A DNA stretch of 64,000 nucleotides from Sabellastarte sp. h YS-2021 (Eukaryota > Annelida > Polychaeta > Sabellida > Sabellidae), in the NCBI GenBank assembly GCA_964017235.1, contig OZ024933.1, positions 59,998,255 through 60,062,254 of the forward strand, written 5' to 3'. The translations under genes and the position numbers were made by a program. The notes under the pieces were generated by a model. The model was not told the origin of the DNA. It did not search any database and worked only from the letters and a program-made list of their open reading frames with translations. Each line of letters opens with the position of its first letter. Within the stretch, counting starts at the first letter, position 1. Below, in pieces: positions 12,346-27,099 of the stretch.

Positions 12346-13610
12346 CAACAGTGCCAACCCCCTTTTTGCACTTTTATGTTGAGTCTCTTAATAAAGAACA
12401 CATCTTATTCTCTCAATACAGAACACACCAGAATTATTCTAAACTCATACAAGAGTGTGGAAGCACTTGTCTCCATGTGTCACTTGGGTTGTTGAGCATC
12501 AATTGGGCTTTGTATTATTGATACAATTTGTGACTTCCTGTGTGCTTTCTGTTAGTTCCACATGTCCCAGTCTATGAGGAAAAAACACAGGTAATAGCAA
12601 TATCCACTTTAAAGTAATCTCCTTCAATTTCCATTACTCTGAACTGCCAAGGACATGTTATTCACCAAAAGAATTTAAGTATTAGACATAAGTCCCTGAT
12701 AAGGTCCCAATCCATGACTTAAGCTAAAAATTTTGTCTAAGCTAAGTGTAGGAGTAAGTTGGCACTGACATAAATGAACTTAAGACCACACATACCTGGG
12801 GCTTTGTTGTCACAAGCTAATTCCCAGATTTTAATCAAATCTAATCATGATTCAGTCAAAAAACCAAATAAGTTTTTTTTTTAATTCGCTCTCAGAAAGT
12901 ATAAAAGTGATTGTCATATTTAATGTTGAGGAGATACAAAACCCAACTGGCAGGTTAAACTGTTTTCAGAAATGTTCAATTTTGCTTTGAACTATTTCCT
13001 AAGATGAGATTCACCAGCAAACCGAAGTCCTGGCAGCTTTTTTTGCTGAATCTGTTGCGCTCTTATAATTTGTGTCAGGGCTCAAAGTAAAACTAAAACT
13101 TAAGTCCAAAAAAATGGCTCAGCCCTTTATTGAATCCCCCAAAACAATTTTGGATTAAAATCTGAGATAATAGTCTTCATTTGAGACAAAAGTCTTGGAT
13201 ATATGCTCAGAAATGTACTTAAGTCCTTTCTTGAATCCAGCCTAGTTCTTGAGTGAACAAATTAGGCCTTAAGCCCAACAAACAATTGTCCATTTGGAGG
13301 GAAAGAGGAAATTTAGAAGACTCTGTATATTTATCAGTACAACCTGTGCTTCAGGTTCAGTGATGTTACAAAAAGACCAAATCAATTTCAAAGAATCCAT
13401 GAAAAGTGCCCTCCTAGACAAGTGCGCTCCTAGAAAAGTGTCCTCCTAGAAGTGTCCTCCTTTAATTTTGAAGGGGTGGAAAACTGCCCTCCAATTCCCA
13501 GATGATGCACTGTGAAATTACTTTAAAATGTTTTATTCACAAAGTAGCTGCTCAGGCTTTCATGATTGAAGGAACACTTAAATTTGCTAGTGTTTGAAGA
13601 GTGCTGTATG
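12346..13610. other. Unassigned intronic sequence with a CTTAAG-rich repeat relic
   Basis: 12690-13280 contains repeated ACTTAAGCC/TTAAGTCC phrases that resemble the relic at 33769-33960, suggesting a short dispersed repeat. 13400-13500 has short repeats of a GTGCCCTCCTAGA-like phrase. No coding exon was recognised. Confidence 0.35.
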
Positions 13611-13614
13611 TGAA

Positions 13615-14090
13615 GACCCGTATAGATGTATTTGACCCATATAGAGGGATATACAGACCAAGATATATATTTTTTGTATACAACGATACCATGTCACTGC
13701 ACCATGGATAATAATTATCAATAACTTCAGGTTTTTGACACTTATATCTAAAACTATGTAACCTACAAATGTGTATTATATATCATTAGAAAGGCCTTTT
13801 AAAGATTAAAGTTTTTATATTCACTGTTGCCCATGCTTTGGGACAGCCTTTTTCACATTCTCACATGAAATATTGATTTATTTAACTCATAAAACATACA
13901 CAATGGTGGATAGTAAAAGTAAAACATCCCTCATTAGACATAATATTATACAGAAAATAAATATCACTCTTGAAGATTATAACAATATAATACTCTTGCT
14001 ATGCACTCGTATGATATTGTTCTCTTCATTTGTGATATATTTTTTCTGTATATGTCATTCAGGAAGTTTTCCTATTATAGTTGAAAAATT
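13615..14090 (+). repeat. Dispersed repeat R, reference-like uninterrupted copy
   Basis: This copy aligns by eye over most of its length with 35120-35608 plus 37287-37325. Shared blocks are TGTATTTGACCCATATA, ACCATGGATAATAA, TATTCACTGTTGCCCATG, CAGCCTTTTTCACATTCT, CATTAGACATAATAT and ATATGTCATTCAGGAAG. It is important because it gives the pre-insertion state of the site occupied by the element at 35609. The open frame over 13873-14322 is incidental; I see no protein signature. Short relics of the core also occur at 22790-22990 (minus) and 28497-28556 (plus). Confidence 0.75.
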
Positions 14091-14339
14091 CTTTAAAATA
14101 AATATCATTCTATGTCGGCACTACTGTATTGGATTGGTGCCTACAGGCAAGATATTTCATATCGGTTCCAAGTGTATTATTGGGTTGCATAATATATTGG
14201 TTTGTATTTTATTATTGGAAGTCACAGTGTTTTGCTCTTGTAACACTGGTTCTACTATAACATTGTACACTGTAAATGTCTTCCTGGCCAGAGATTTACT
14301 TAGATTCTTATTCTTGGAATAATAATTTGCTTAGAATTT

Positions 14340-15290
14340 CTCAGAAGAATTTTTCCAAATTTCTGTTGAAAAGTGTATTTGCAGTCATTTTTGTCAAACA
14401 GATATTAAATACTTTCATATTGATCACCAACTAAAATGCTAATGCCACCTGTTTTTCTTTTACCTTAGTCTATTAATTCGTATGAATTTAAATTTTGTTT
14501 TTTAGAAACTCTACTTTTTTCAAGAATTTTTCTCAGAAACTAGTTGCTTTAGAAAATAATAACAATAAGAATAATTCTAAGAACAAGAATGTAAGTGAAT
14601 ATAGGCTCAAAAGGTAAATGCTCAAAAACTTGAGCTTTGGCCAACAGGCTACCATAAGTCTTGTAAACTGTGTGGGTAAATATTTCCTTTTAAGTTAATT
14701 GCAATATTCTTCTGCATTTATTGATCTCTGTTGCCTTTGTTTCTGGAACAAGCTATTTTAATACAAACTGGTCATGAAGCAAAATAATTAGGTGTCTGCC
14801 TTCTAATTAGTTGCCAACTAAATGCCTATTCTTTGGAGAATTTGTATTGCAAATAATTGCAGAGGGTGATAGGTCAGAAATGTAATTGACAGCAATGTTT
14901 GTCAATATTTTGACAAAACTACAAATAAATGTGAAATTTTCACATTTTGATGACACAAAAGTGTTTGGAAGTTTATGCAATTATTCTGAAAAGATTTTTT
15001 TCACATAATTAAAACAATTTATACATAGTTATCAGTTACTGCTTGTTAGGGCCCTATTTCATATGTTTGGTTTCTAATTAAGTTTCTTTGGTAAAAATTT
15101 TTTTAAGTGATTAAAGTGCCTTAAAGTAGCACAAAATTTATAATGACAAATTGGATTCGTTAAAGTGTCCTTCATAATGTATATATTTTTCCATTTGATA
15201 ATCGTCTGGGCTTAGGCCGACTCACATTTCTTTCATACAAAACAGTTGCTTGTAATATGAATGGCACATTATTAAAAACAACCTTCTATC
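14340..15290. other. Unassigned intronic sequence
   Basis: AT-rich, with AAGAAT/TTCTAAGAA-type simple motifs near 14520-14600. No exon, RNA gene or defined mobile element was seen. Confidence 0.4.
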
Positions 15291-15299
15291 TTAATAATA

Positions 15300-15770
15300 A
15301 GACTCAGATGCAGTATTTTTTTCACCCATGGCAGCTGACTGGGCATGTGGGAGGCAGGAAAACTCTTGCCCAGGGCTATATCTCAGAAACCATAATGAAT
15401 AAGAAGTTAATGCTTGGTGGGAACATTGGTTAGGGGGTGCAGGTATGCATCATCATAGTATGGCCTTGATTTGACCTTTGACCTTGCCATAGGGATCCTG
15501 AGTGTTAAAATTTTGTGGGGCTGTATTTCGGAAACCATGAGGTGCAGGAACTTGATATTTGTCAGGGATATTGTTTTAGGGGTGTCAATGTACATTGTCA
15601 TGGTGTAACCTTGCCATTACGGTAGTGACCTAGAACTTTAAAATCTTGTCCTATCTATGTATCAGAAACTTTAAGGTGTATGAAGTTGATATTAGGTAAG
15701 GACATTGGGTGGAGGTTGTAAGTATGCAAGGTTGTAGGTGTGCATCATCATAGTGTAACCTCATTATGAT
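15300..15770 (+). repeat. Fragment of element Q with decayed 146-bp units
   Basis: After TTCACCCATGGCAGCTGACT (15331-15350), about three decayed units follow with GGGCTATATCTCAGAAACC, GAAGTTAATGCTTGG and TGACCTTTGACCTTGCC phrases. They are the same unit as in the flanking Q copies but more diverged, so this is an older or partial copy next to a better one. Confidence 0.65.
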
Positions 15771-15899
15771 GTCTTTCGCCTTGGCTCTGGCAAAATGTAA
15801 TTGTTTTCTACTGCCATATATGAGACATGCTTCTCCAATCACAAAGATATATGGACTGCTAGAACTGATTATTATGCCTTTATTGGGTACTTGTTACCC

Positions 15900-17045
15900 C
15901 ACAGCCCTTAAGGGCTTTTGGTGTATTGTTTTCACCCATGGTGTCCGGATGGGCGGTTGGGTGGACGGGCGTGTTGCAGGAAAATTTGTCTGGGCTGTAG
16001 GAAGTGTAGGAAGTTAATACTTAGCAGGGACATTGGTTAGGAGGTGTAGGTGTGCAATGTCATGGTCTGACCTTGATTTGACCTTTGACCTTGCCATAGT
16101 GACCTTGAGTTTGAAAATCTTGTCCGGGCTATATCTCAGAAACCTTAAGGTGTAGGAAGTTGATACTTTGTAGGGTCATAGGTTAGGGGGTGTAGGTGTG
16201 CGGCCTTATGATGTGACCTTGAATTGACCTTTGACCTTGCCGTAATGACCTTAAATATAAAATCATGTCCGGGCTATATCTTGGAAATGGTAAGGTGAAG
16301 GAAGTTGCTACTTGGTAGGGACATTGGTTAGGGTGTGTAGGTGTGCAACGTCATGGGGTGACCTTGATTTGACTTTTGACCTAGCCGTAGTGACCTTGGC
16401 CTATGAAATCTTGTCTGGGCTATATCTTGGAAACCGTAAGGTGTAGGAAGTTGATAGTTGGTAGATATATTGGTTAGGGGTTGTAGGTGTGCAACATTAT
16501 GGTGTGACCTTGATTTGACCTTTGATCCTGTCATAGTGACCATGAGTTTTAAAATCTTGTCTGGGCTATTTCTTGGATTCTGTAAGGTGTAGAAGGTTGA
16601 CACTTGGTAGGCACATTGGTTAGGGGGTGTAGGTGTGCATCATGGTGTGATCTTTTTGCTCTGCCAAAGTGTGTTCAGCTGCCATATTTGAGATATCTTT
16701 CTCTTATGTCAAAGATATATGGATTGCTGCAACTAATTATTATGTTCACTTTTACATAATTGTGCCATTTCCATTGACAGCGATTCTCCAATTAATAAAT
16801 TTTACAGCTTTATATTTTTAGTTTACTGATTAATGCTGCTATTGTTGCTATTGAATTGTCTTGTTTTTAGTAATTCATCTTTACATACATTTTTTTCTCT
16901 TAGTTGTTATTTTCTCTACCTAAACATTATTTGACACTGCGCTGAAAGTATCCTGGTCTTTGTACTGTTTCACTACTTCTATATGTCATGGTGTTGAAAA
17001 CTATTTCCCCAGGCTGTGGGGTACGGGCATCTCTGATGCTATTTC
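15900..17045 (+). mobile_element. Dispersed element Q, copy 2, with 146-bp tandem array
   Basis: It starts near TTCACCCATGGTGTCCGGAT and a GGATGGGCGG-like stretch (15950-15975). About five units of 146 bp run to 16660, each with GTGTAGGAAGTTGATACTTG and TTGATTTGACCTTTGACCTT. A single-copy tail follows (CATTGACAGC, TTTAGTTTACTGATTAATGC, AGTACTGTTTCACT-like) and ends at CCCCAGGCTGTGGGGTACGG (17010-17029). The tail matches 8250-8465 of copy 1. A shorter tail relic is at 17240-17285. No protein is encoded. Confidence 0.75.
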
Positions 17046-19389
<2,344 letters not shown>

Positions 19390-20968
19390 TTTAAAAATTA
19401 CATTTCATAGATCCAGCCGATCCATATAGTAATCCGGATCATTTCCAAAATTCAATCATTGCATCCTTTCACCTTTTCAGACATATTCTAAAAATTTCAT
19501 CAAAATCCGTCCATAAGTTTTTTAGTTATCTTGTACACAAACACATCTAGCAGCATGGATCCACATGATCCAGACAGTGATCCAGATTACTCCTAAAAAC
19601 TAATCACTTGTTCTTTGTCCCATTTAAGACATTTTCTGAAAATTTCATAAAAATCCATCCATCACTTTTTGAGGTATTTGTCTTTAAAAATTACATTTCT
19701 TGGATCCAGAAGATCCAGATAGTGGTCCAGATCACTCGCAAAATTGAATCATTTCTTCCTTTTACCACTTCTTCCTTTTACCATTTGTAACATATCCTAA
19801 AAATATGAAAGTCCATCCCAAGATTATGTGGCAGCCTGGATCCAGATGATCCAGACAGTGATCCAGATCACTCCAAAAATTTAATCACTTGTTCCTCACA
19901 CCATTTAGGTCATTTGCTGAAAATGTCATCACAATCCATCCATAACTTTTTGAGGTATCTGTCTTTAAAAATTACATTTCATGGATCCAGAAGATCCATA
20001 TCGTGATCCGGATCACTTCCAAAATTCACTCATTTCATCCTTTTACCTTTTCAAACATATCCTGAAAATTTCATCAAAATCCGTCCATAAGTTTTTGATT
20101 TATCTTGTACACAAACACATCTGGCAGCCTGGATCCAGATGATCCAGATCACTCCCAAAATCTAATCACTTGTTCCTTGTCCCATTTAGGACATTTCCTG
20201 AAAATTTCATCAAAATCCACCCATGACTTTTTGAGCTATTTGTCTTTAAAAATTATATTTCATGGATCCAGAAGATCCAGATAGTGGTCCAGATCACTCG
20301 CAAAATTGAACCATTTCTTCCTTTTACCATTTGTAACATATCCTAAAAATATCATCAAAATTCATCCTAAAATTATGTTGCAGCCTGGATCCAGATGATC
20401 CAGACAGTGATCCAGATCACTCCAAAAATGTAATCACTTGTTCCTTGTACCATTTAGGTCATTTGCTGAAAATGTCATCACAATCCATCTATAACTTTTT
20501 GAGGTATCTGTCTTTAAAAATTACATTTCATGGATCCAGAAGATCCATATAGTGATCCGGATCACTTCCAAAATTCAACCATTTCATCCTTTTACCTTTT
20601 CAGACATATCCTGAAAATTTCATCAAAGTCCGTCCATAAGTTTTTCAGCTACATTGTACACAAACACATCTGGCAGCCTGGATCCAGATGATCCAGAAAG
20701 TGATCCAGATCACTCCCGAAATCTTGTTCCTCGTCCCATTAAGGACATTTCCTGAAAATTTTACCAAAATGCACCCATAAGTTTTTGAGTTATCTGTCTT
20801 GAAAAATTAAATTTCATGGATCCAGAAGATCTCGACAGTGATCCGGATCACTCCAAAAATTTAATCATATCTTCCTTTTACCATTTTGGACATATCCTGA
20901 AAATTTTATCAAAATCCATCTATCAGTTTTTGAGTTATCTTGTTCACAAACAAACAAACAAATAGAGG
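19390..20968. repeat. GGATCCAG-rich tandem array, alternating units of 293 and 256 bp
   Basis: The phrase GGATCCAGATGATCCAGA, preceded by GCAGCCT, recurs with its GCAGCCT start at 19831, 20124, 20380 and 20673, spaced 293, 256 and 293 bp. Between these are GGATCCAGAAGATCC blocks and TGAAAATTTCATCAAAATCC phrases. Two unit types alternate: one has ACACAAACACATCTGGCAGC, the other ATTATGTTGCAGC. The array is non-coding and grades directly into the 174-bp array at 20969. Confidence 0.85.
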
Positions 20969-21720
20969 ACCAAAAATGACCCTCGGTCAGGTACTTTGGC
21001 GGTCAGTGGATGACCTTAAATGAAGATCTGTAACCGGTAAGCCTGGATGCTGGTACTCCATCATGTACTCAACCTCCAAAGCCATTTTCCATAGTTTCCA
21101 TGCAATGTAGTCAGCATGAAGTCTGAAAATATCTCCAAATTTGCCAAAAATGACCCTTGGTCAGGTACTTTGGCGGTCAGTGGATGACCTTAAATGAAGA
21201 TCTGTAACCAGTAAGCCTGGATGGTAGAAGTCCATCATGTACTCAACCTCCAAAGCCATTTTCAATAGTTTCCATGCAATATAGTCAGCATTAAGTGTGA
21301 AAATATCTCCAAAAAGGCCAAAAATGACCCTCGGTCAGGTACTTTGGCGGTCAGTGGATGACCTTAAATGAAGATCTGTAACCGGTAAGCCTGGATGCTG
21401 GTACTCCATCATGTACTCAACCTCCAAAGCCATTTTCCATAGTTTCCATGCAATGTAGTCAGCATGAAGTCTGAAAATATCTCCAAATTTGCCAAAAATG
21501 ACCCTTGGTCAGGTACTTTGGCGGTCAGTGGATGACCTTAAATGAAGATCTGTAACCAGTAAGCCTGGATGGTAGAAGTCCATCATGTACTCAACCTCCA
21601 AAGCCATTTTCAATAGTTTCCATGCAATATAGTCAGCATTAAGTGTGAAAATATCTCCAAAAAGGCCAAAAATGACCCTCGGTCAGGTACTTTGGTGGTC
21701 AGTGGATGACCTTCAGTGAA
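20969..21720. repeat. 174-bp tandem array arranged as a 348-bp dimer
   Basis: CAAAAATGAC starts at 20971, 21145, 21319, 21493 and 21667, exactly 174 bp apart each time. Monomers alternate between a CCTCGG...GGTACTCC type and a CCTTGG...GTAGAAGTCC type, so the repeating unit is a dimer. The dimers look almost identical, suggesting recent duplication. The conserved phrase is GGTCAGGTACTTTGGCGGTC. Non-coding. Confidence 0.93.
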
Positions 21721-22060
21721 GAGCTTCAAGGTCAAGTTTCTGCATGCTTACAGAGGACATATATATGTATTATATATACCAGCCATAGGATGATCTGACT
21801 TTCTGTATAGGAGAACTGGGCCAAAAAGTGAAAAAATGGCCAAAAACTGACCTTTAAGAGGCCACCAGTGACCTTGAGATTAAAGGTCAAGGTCACAAAA
21901 CAATAGTGTTCGTGACATTGCCCATATATACCCACATACCAAATTTGAAAGTTCTAACTAAAATATTTTTTAAGTTATTGCGTCCAAAAGGAAATCTCTG
22001 CGGCGGCGGCGTGACTGTACTGAATCCTAAGTATCCCCGACTTTCGTCCGGGGATACAAT
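21721..22060. repeat. Right flank of the 174-bp array, probable element end
   Basis: This holds GACCTTTAAGAGGCC and AAGGTCAAGGTCACAAAACA phrases, a TGCGGCGGCGGCGTGAC stretch (22000-22016), and an imperfect palindrome around GTATCCCCGACTTTCGTCCGGGGATAC (22030-22056; the stem arms are GTATCCCCG and CGGGGATAC). These features are common at the ends of tandem-repeat mobile elements, but I could not set precise termini. Confidence 0.45.
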
Positions 22061-23385
22061 TATTGAAAAAGATTCAGATCATAAAAAAATGAAGAATTTT
22101 GCAGTAATGCCCCTGGTAGAGGTCTGCACTCTACGACTGCTTTGTAGTTTGCGATTATTCATGATTGTCATCTTTTGAATTTTAAATACACATGTATTCT
22201 CATGAATTTAGAACTTGTTGGAAATTTTCTTTAATTTTAGGACTAAGAAGAATCTTGGAATCTTATAAAGTAACTATTTTCCTTGAATGTTTCAAGAATA
22301 AGATATACTGTTTTTCAAAAACAATATCTTCATCATGAGCAACAACTAAAATACAAATGCCGCTTATTTTTTCACAGCTTTTGTATCCCGATTTGTTATT
22401 TTATAATTTATTAATTTTAAGGAACTGAAAAAAGCTCATTCTAAAAGTTTTCTCTAGGTTCAAAAATTCTAACAATACAGTGACTTCTTAGAATAAACAA
22501 AATTTTATGCCTCTCTTTTGCCTGAGTGCCTAACTGCCTTTTACTTTAACAATTTTCTTTTCATATAAGCATACCTTTGCAATAACTTAAACTGAATTAT
22601 GATATGAATTTGTAATGTTAGGATCTAATATTCCAATATAGTCACAATTTCAAATCCTTATGACAGAATTTCAAGTCTGGACCTTGGGGCAGTTTTTCAA
22701 TTAACCAACAGCATTTTAGTCTTTGGTATCAAAACTTCCCATTGGAGATTTTTAATATAGGAATGCATAATTCTGATGCCCTGGAGTTTCTGTTATTCCG
22801 TATACAATAGGAAAGCCTCCTGAATGACATATACAAAAAACATATCATAAATAAAGATAACAATATTATACTAGTGGTGTCATGCATATATAACTGTTTA
22901 TCTTCATGAGTAATATAAAAATATGTCTCTGCCCATTTGTTCTAGTATGTTGTTCAAATATGGCACATGGTGGATAATGAAAGTTGTATTAGCAGATGTA
23001 GTATAGAAAAATTAGCAAAACCAAGCCATGAAATGATAATTGATACAATGATATACTGGCAAGGCTCATGTAATTACAAGGACTATTTAAACTTACAGTC
23101 ACTATTTTGTTTTGACATGTCATACTATTGATGACACTCGGTGGAAAATTTGGTTTTTTTTTTTTTACTACAGCACGTGTTTCTAATGCAACTACCCCAA
23201 AACAAAGTGTGCATTTTACATTCTGTCATGACACATGTGAAGAAGAGTGATATACATGGGTTTAAACAAGGCCGAAAAGTATTCCGCTCCACATGTATGA
23301 GCTGCAAAGCCATGACAGACACACGAGTAGTGCACTGGAATTTATGAAAGTCTGGCGACAAAAACAAATTCCAAGTCCCATACAT
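22061..23385. other. Unassigned sequence with an R-family relic
   Basis: 22790-22990 contains the reverse-complement core of repeat R (CTCCTGAATGACATATAC). The rest is AT-rich with no supported exon. The open frames on both strands at 23125-23385 overlap and neither resembles a protein family. Confidence 0.4.
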
Positions 23386-23389
23386 CCTA

Positions 23390-23585
23390 TACCCGGCCTC
23401 GAACTCAGATGGTCACCCATCCAAGTACTAACTTAGCCCACTGCTGCTTAACTTGAAGTTCTTAACTTTAGTGATGAAATGGGTACTTATAATGCTACAC
23501 CAATTCTCATGAAAGTCTGGTGACAAAAAAAGAGTGATCTCTAGAAGTGTGAGTCTCGCTAGAGCTCACCCTTAAAAATGGACAG
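23390..23585 (-). mobile_element. 5S-rRNA-derived short element, copy 2 (inverted)
   Basis: The reverse complement of 23411-23432 reads GTTAGTACTTGGATGGGTGACC, a closer 5S match than copy 1. Further along the minus strand's upstream side are the AGAGATCACT phrase and a degenerate version of the GAGCTC hairpin (23545-23575). The element is the same as at 10950-11110 but in opposite orientation, 12.4 kb away. No full 5S gene is present. Confidence 0.65.
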
Positions 23586-23589
23586 TAGA

Positions 23590-26500
23590 GTCTGATGCTA
23601 CGATATTCATATCCTTTCAGAACTAAAATAATGTCTCACAAGAGATCATACCAAAACTGTTGGTTTGAAATAAAATCAATTTGAACATGCATAATGATTT
23701 TAAAATTTACAGTAAGTTGATACTTGAGACCTAGTGAGGATGTTTATGGCAGAATTACTCTGGTATTTCTTTCAAATTCCTTTGTGATTGCATTTGCAGC
23801 TACTGTATTAGTTTTTTGTTTATTTGTCTTTTTTCCAAATAGGAAACAGATCATTTTATTAACCACCTGTAAAAGACAGATTGCCCCACTTAATATTCTC
23901 TGTATCTGACTGTAAAGTTCTTCTTTGAATTCGGTCTATTTCCTTTCCCTTTGTTTTTATTTGCCTGATAGTTTTAGTTGTTGGTTACAAGTGTTTTCGT
24001 TATTTTCTCAAGATGAGGCCGTAATTTGGTATGTTAATAAACTAATAAAATTTAAAAATATACATTAAAATGCAGTTAAACCCATGGAAGCTTTGAATGG
24101 TCAGCTTGAATATACAAGCTATTTACTTTAGTATATAAGCAATCAATAAGAAAATACAGCTTATACACTTGAATATACAATTTACTAACTTGCATATTAT
24201 GTGAACTACTTAATATGTACTATTTTGTATATATACAAGGTATTAACTAGAGAATACATCTCATTGACTTGAAAAAAAAGAGTTATCAACCTAAATGTAG
24301 TTTAGTTAAAAATATTAGTATTTTGCCCCCCCCCCCCCTCGCAAGAATAAAAAAATAAATAAATAAAAATAAAGAAAAATAAAAAATTGGCAGTTCTGAG
24401 TATTTCTACTTGTCCGATGATTAAAAGGGACCATTTTATTCTGAGGGTTTTTTCCATTGTACCTTTAGTTACATACTCGTATAATAATTGTACTCTGCAG
24501 GATGTATGCTAGTTAACACATGTACACCCTGCATTAGTTAACAGTATTTGAAACATTAGTAATAAGTTTGAACCAGAGTTAATATTTTATAATTTGTATA
24601 TAATGTTTATCTGAAATATCTGTTTATCCAATTCTGTTTCAGAACTTTTCCACTCTTGCATATGTTTTGTTTCCCAAACTAATAGCTTGTCATAACCATA
24701 TTTCACAAAACTTTTTTTATCCAAACAAAAACACGACCCTTCATCAATAACAGCCTCTTTTGATAACCAAGCTTCCTTTGTTTATAATTATATCATATTC
24801 CATTTAAAATATCAGCTACTATATTTCTACCCCCGAAAAAAGTATTCTGGAGGTAAAAACCGGCTTTCATTTTACTGGAAAATCCATCTGAAATTGCTAT
24901 TCCTTTTGACTACTTTTCAGAGAAGCATTGGGTGTATTATATCAAAGCATAGTTGATCAAAAGAAACTTTCAAACCATTGGCTATTACCCAAAGGCACAC
25001 AAGTCGGCATTGACCCGTTTTTGTTACTGATTTTTCTTTCAGCACTAATCACATTCTGTGGGAATTTTCTGTCAAGCTCCCATTCTCCTGTCCTCCTTTC
25101 CAATATAAGCTGCAGGATCTCATTATCCTTTAACAACCAATACCCTCTTATTACCACAGAATCCACTTATAAACGTCATCGATATCATTAACGTAGTTAT
25201 GAAATGAAATATTAATAAAAAGGTGATAGCATTTTAAAAGTTATTACCAAATACTATACCTGTATAACTGACAATTTGTCTTTTATTCCCCTGTTTTTCC
25301 ACTTTTATTTCAGTTGTCAAGCTGCTTTGATTCTCCCCTTTCAGTCTGTCTATAGCCCGATGACATGTACTTCAACTCTGGGTTATGGGAACCTGTGTCT
25401 CTGTGTGGGTTATATCTGAGAATACTGGAACGTGGGAAAATGGAAAGGAGATATTAAGGCTGCCATAGTGTTTCTTTTGTTTTGAGACTATATTTGGTGA
25501 TTGCGATGGTAATTTGCTTTTAGGTAGTAGTTTTATTTATTTTACTTTAGGTTTAACCCTGATCAAAGGACAAAAAAAATGTTTTTAAAGAACAATAATC
25601 CTATTAAATGTCAAAATGGCATTGTCAAAGGTGTTATTTAGAAGGATAAACAAATCCAAGGCACTCTCGAGTTATTTCATATCCCTCCGTTTGACAGTGA
25701 AATCTTCTATAAATCCTTATATTCCAGCAGTGCTACTCAGCTTTGATATGGAGATTAAATCATGTGCCACTTGCCATAAATGTGTTAGTATGTTTATGTT
25801 AGCATCACATTAACACAAGAATGACGATTTCAATAGCTGTTTGACCCTTTTGCTTTAAGTCAAATTGAATAAACAAGGTATGTAATATTATAGTGGTTTT
25901 TCTAATTTTTTGCATTTGTCCACTACTAATGAGTACGTAGTACCTGAAGGAGCACAAATCTTTACCCAGGAATCCTCAAACAGACATTGATGAAAAAACC
26001 CTAACTATTATAAAATTATGGAGTTCCCAGTGCCGATCTCTATAATTTTTGTGAAAGACTGAGCGAGGGGCATACCCCATCTTGTGTAAAATTAAGACCC
26101 TGTTGGCACAAGTTTGTTAGAGTAAGGAATATAAAATTCGCCCGAAATCTAAAATTTGCCACCTCTAAAACCTTACTTAATTCTATGAAAAAAATGATGT
26201 TTTGTCTTAAACTTGGCATTTTTCAGTTTAGAAAGCCTTAATCTACTATATATTCAACAAATCTCACCTCAGTTCATTTATTTTGTTAGTGTTTCCATTG
26301 CAGCGAATTTCAGATATGTGGCGAATTTTAGATTTCTTACTGTAGCAGTTTTAGAAGCGTAGAGCACTAATATTGTCAAAAAATACCTAAAACACTCATC
26401 TTTCATGAGGATCGAGTCACAAGTAGACCCCAACTTATGTGAGAATATGACCTAATTTAAATGACTTGTATAGTTTTCAAGTAAATATGTACATGGATAT

Positions 26501-26860
26501 AAACAGACAAACCGGTGGAGGCGATTACAGATAGAAAACAGATAACACAACATTTTTAATACGTTATATTCATAAAACACTTATATTTGTTTAGAAATAC
26601 TACCCTGTCTTGATATAAATGTTGTTATTTGGTAAAAGTGCAATATGCAAACTTATAAGGTTTTTCCCAATTACAAAGAAACTCAAGCCTAAAGCAAGGG
26701 TATTGAAGAGATTAACCATGATGGAAATCAGATTGGATGAGATAAGGGTTCTTTATAAGGAATGATGATAGACACCTGATATTTTATTGTTCTGCAATTT
26801 TTTAATTTTTTATTTTGTGAATAATTGGTCAAAATTGTAGAAATAAAGTATTCTGCTGCA
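23590..26860. other. Unassigned AT-rich sequence with simple repeats
   Basis: A run of about 13 C residues (24324-24337) is followed by an AAAT-rich microsatellite (24346-24385). A somewhat more complex stretch at 24930-25190 has overlapping open frames on both strands, but I recognise no domain and cannot call a gene. The remainder shows no exon, RNA gene or defined repeat. Confidence 0.4.
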
Positions 26861-26869
26861 CTAGATCAC

Positions 26870-27095
26870 ACCATGCATTATCTCCTTCGGAAAAAAGCTC
26901 AAAACTTACCAATTTGCAGAGGCCTTTCTCCCATAGCCATCTCTTCACCGCTGTGTTTTCTCTGGTTATGATAACCCTACTACATGTATTTCAGTGGACT
27001 TGCAACTATTCATTTTGTTTATGTTTGGCTGCACCTTTGGGTCTGTCAATAGATGGAAATTAAGCACTGTAAAAATCCATATTAGATTGGATGTA
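26870..27095 (+). pseudogene. LINE C-terminal and 3' UTR fragment
   Basis: Around 26890 a short frame reads KKLKTYQFAEAF, the typical end of the non-LTR reverse-transcriptase polyprotein (compare WKKLKAYLF at 31000-31025). It is followed by GGCTGCACCTTTGGGTCTG and GGAAATTAAGCACTGTAAAA, the same 3' sequence as at 31120-31165 and 8025-8070. Only the last codons and the tail remain. Another tail relic (GGAGATTAAGTGCTATAAAA) lies near 28970. Confidence 0.6.
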
Positions 27096-27099
27096 ATTT

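Noticed and set aside
13873-14322. 149-codon plus-strand frame
   Set aside because: It lies over dispersed repeat R and continues into AT-rich sequence; the equivalent R copy at 35450-35600 does not preserve the frame.
24928-25191. Overlapping 87- and 69-codon frames on opposite strands
   Set aside because: No domain, no splice support, and two equally good strands; treated as chance.
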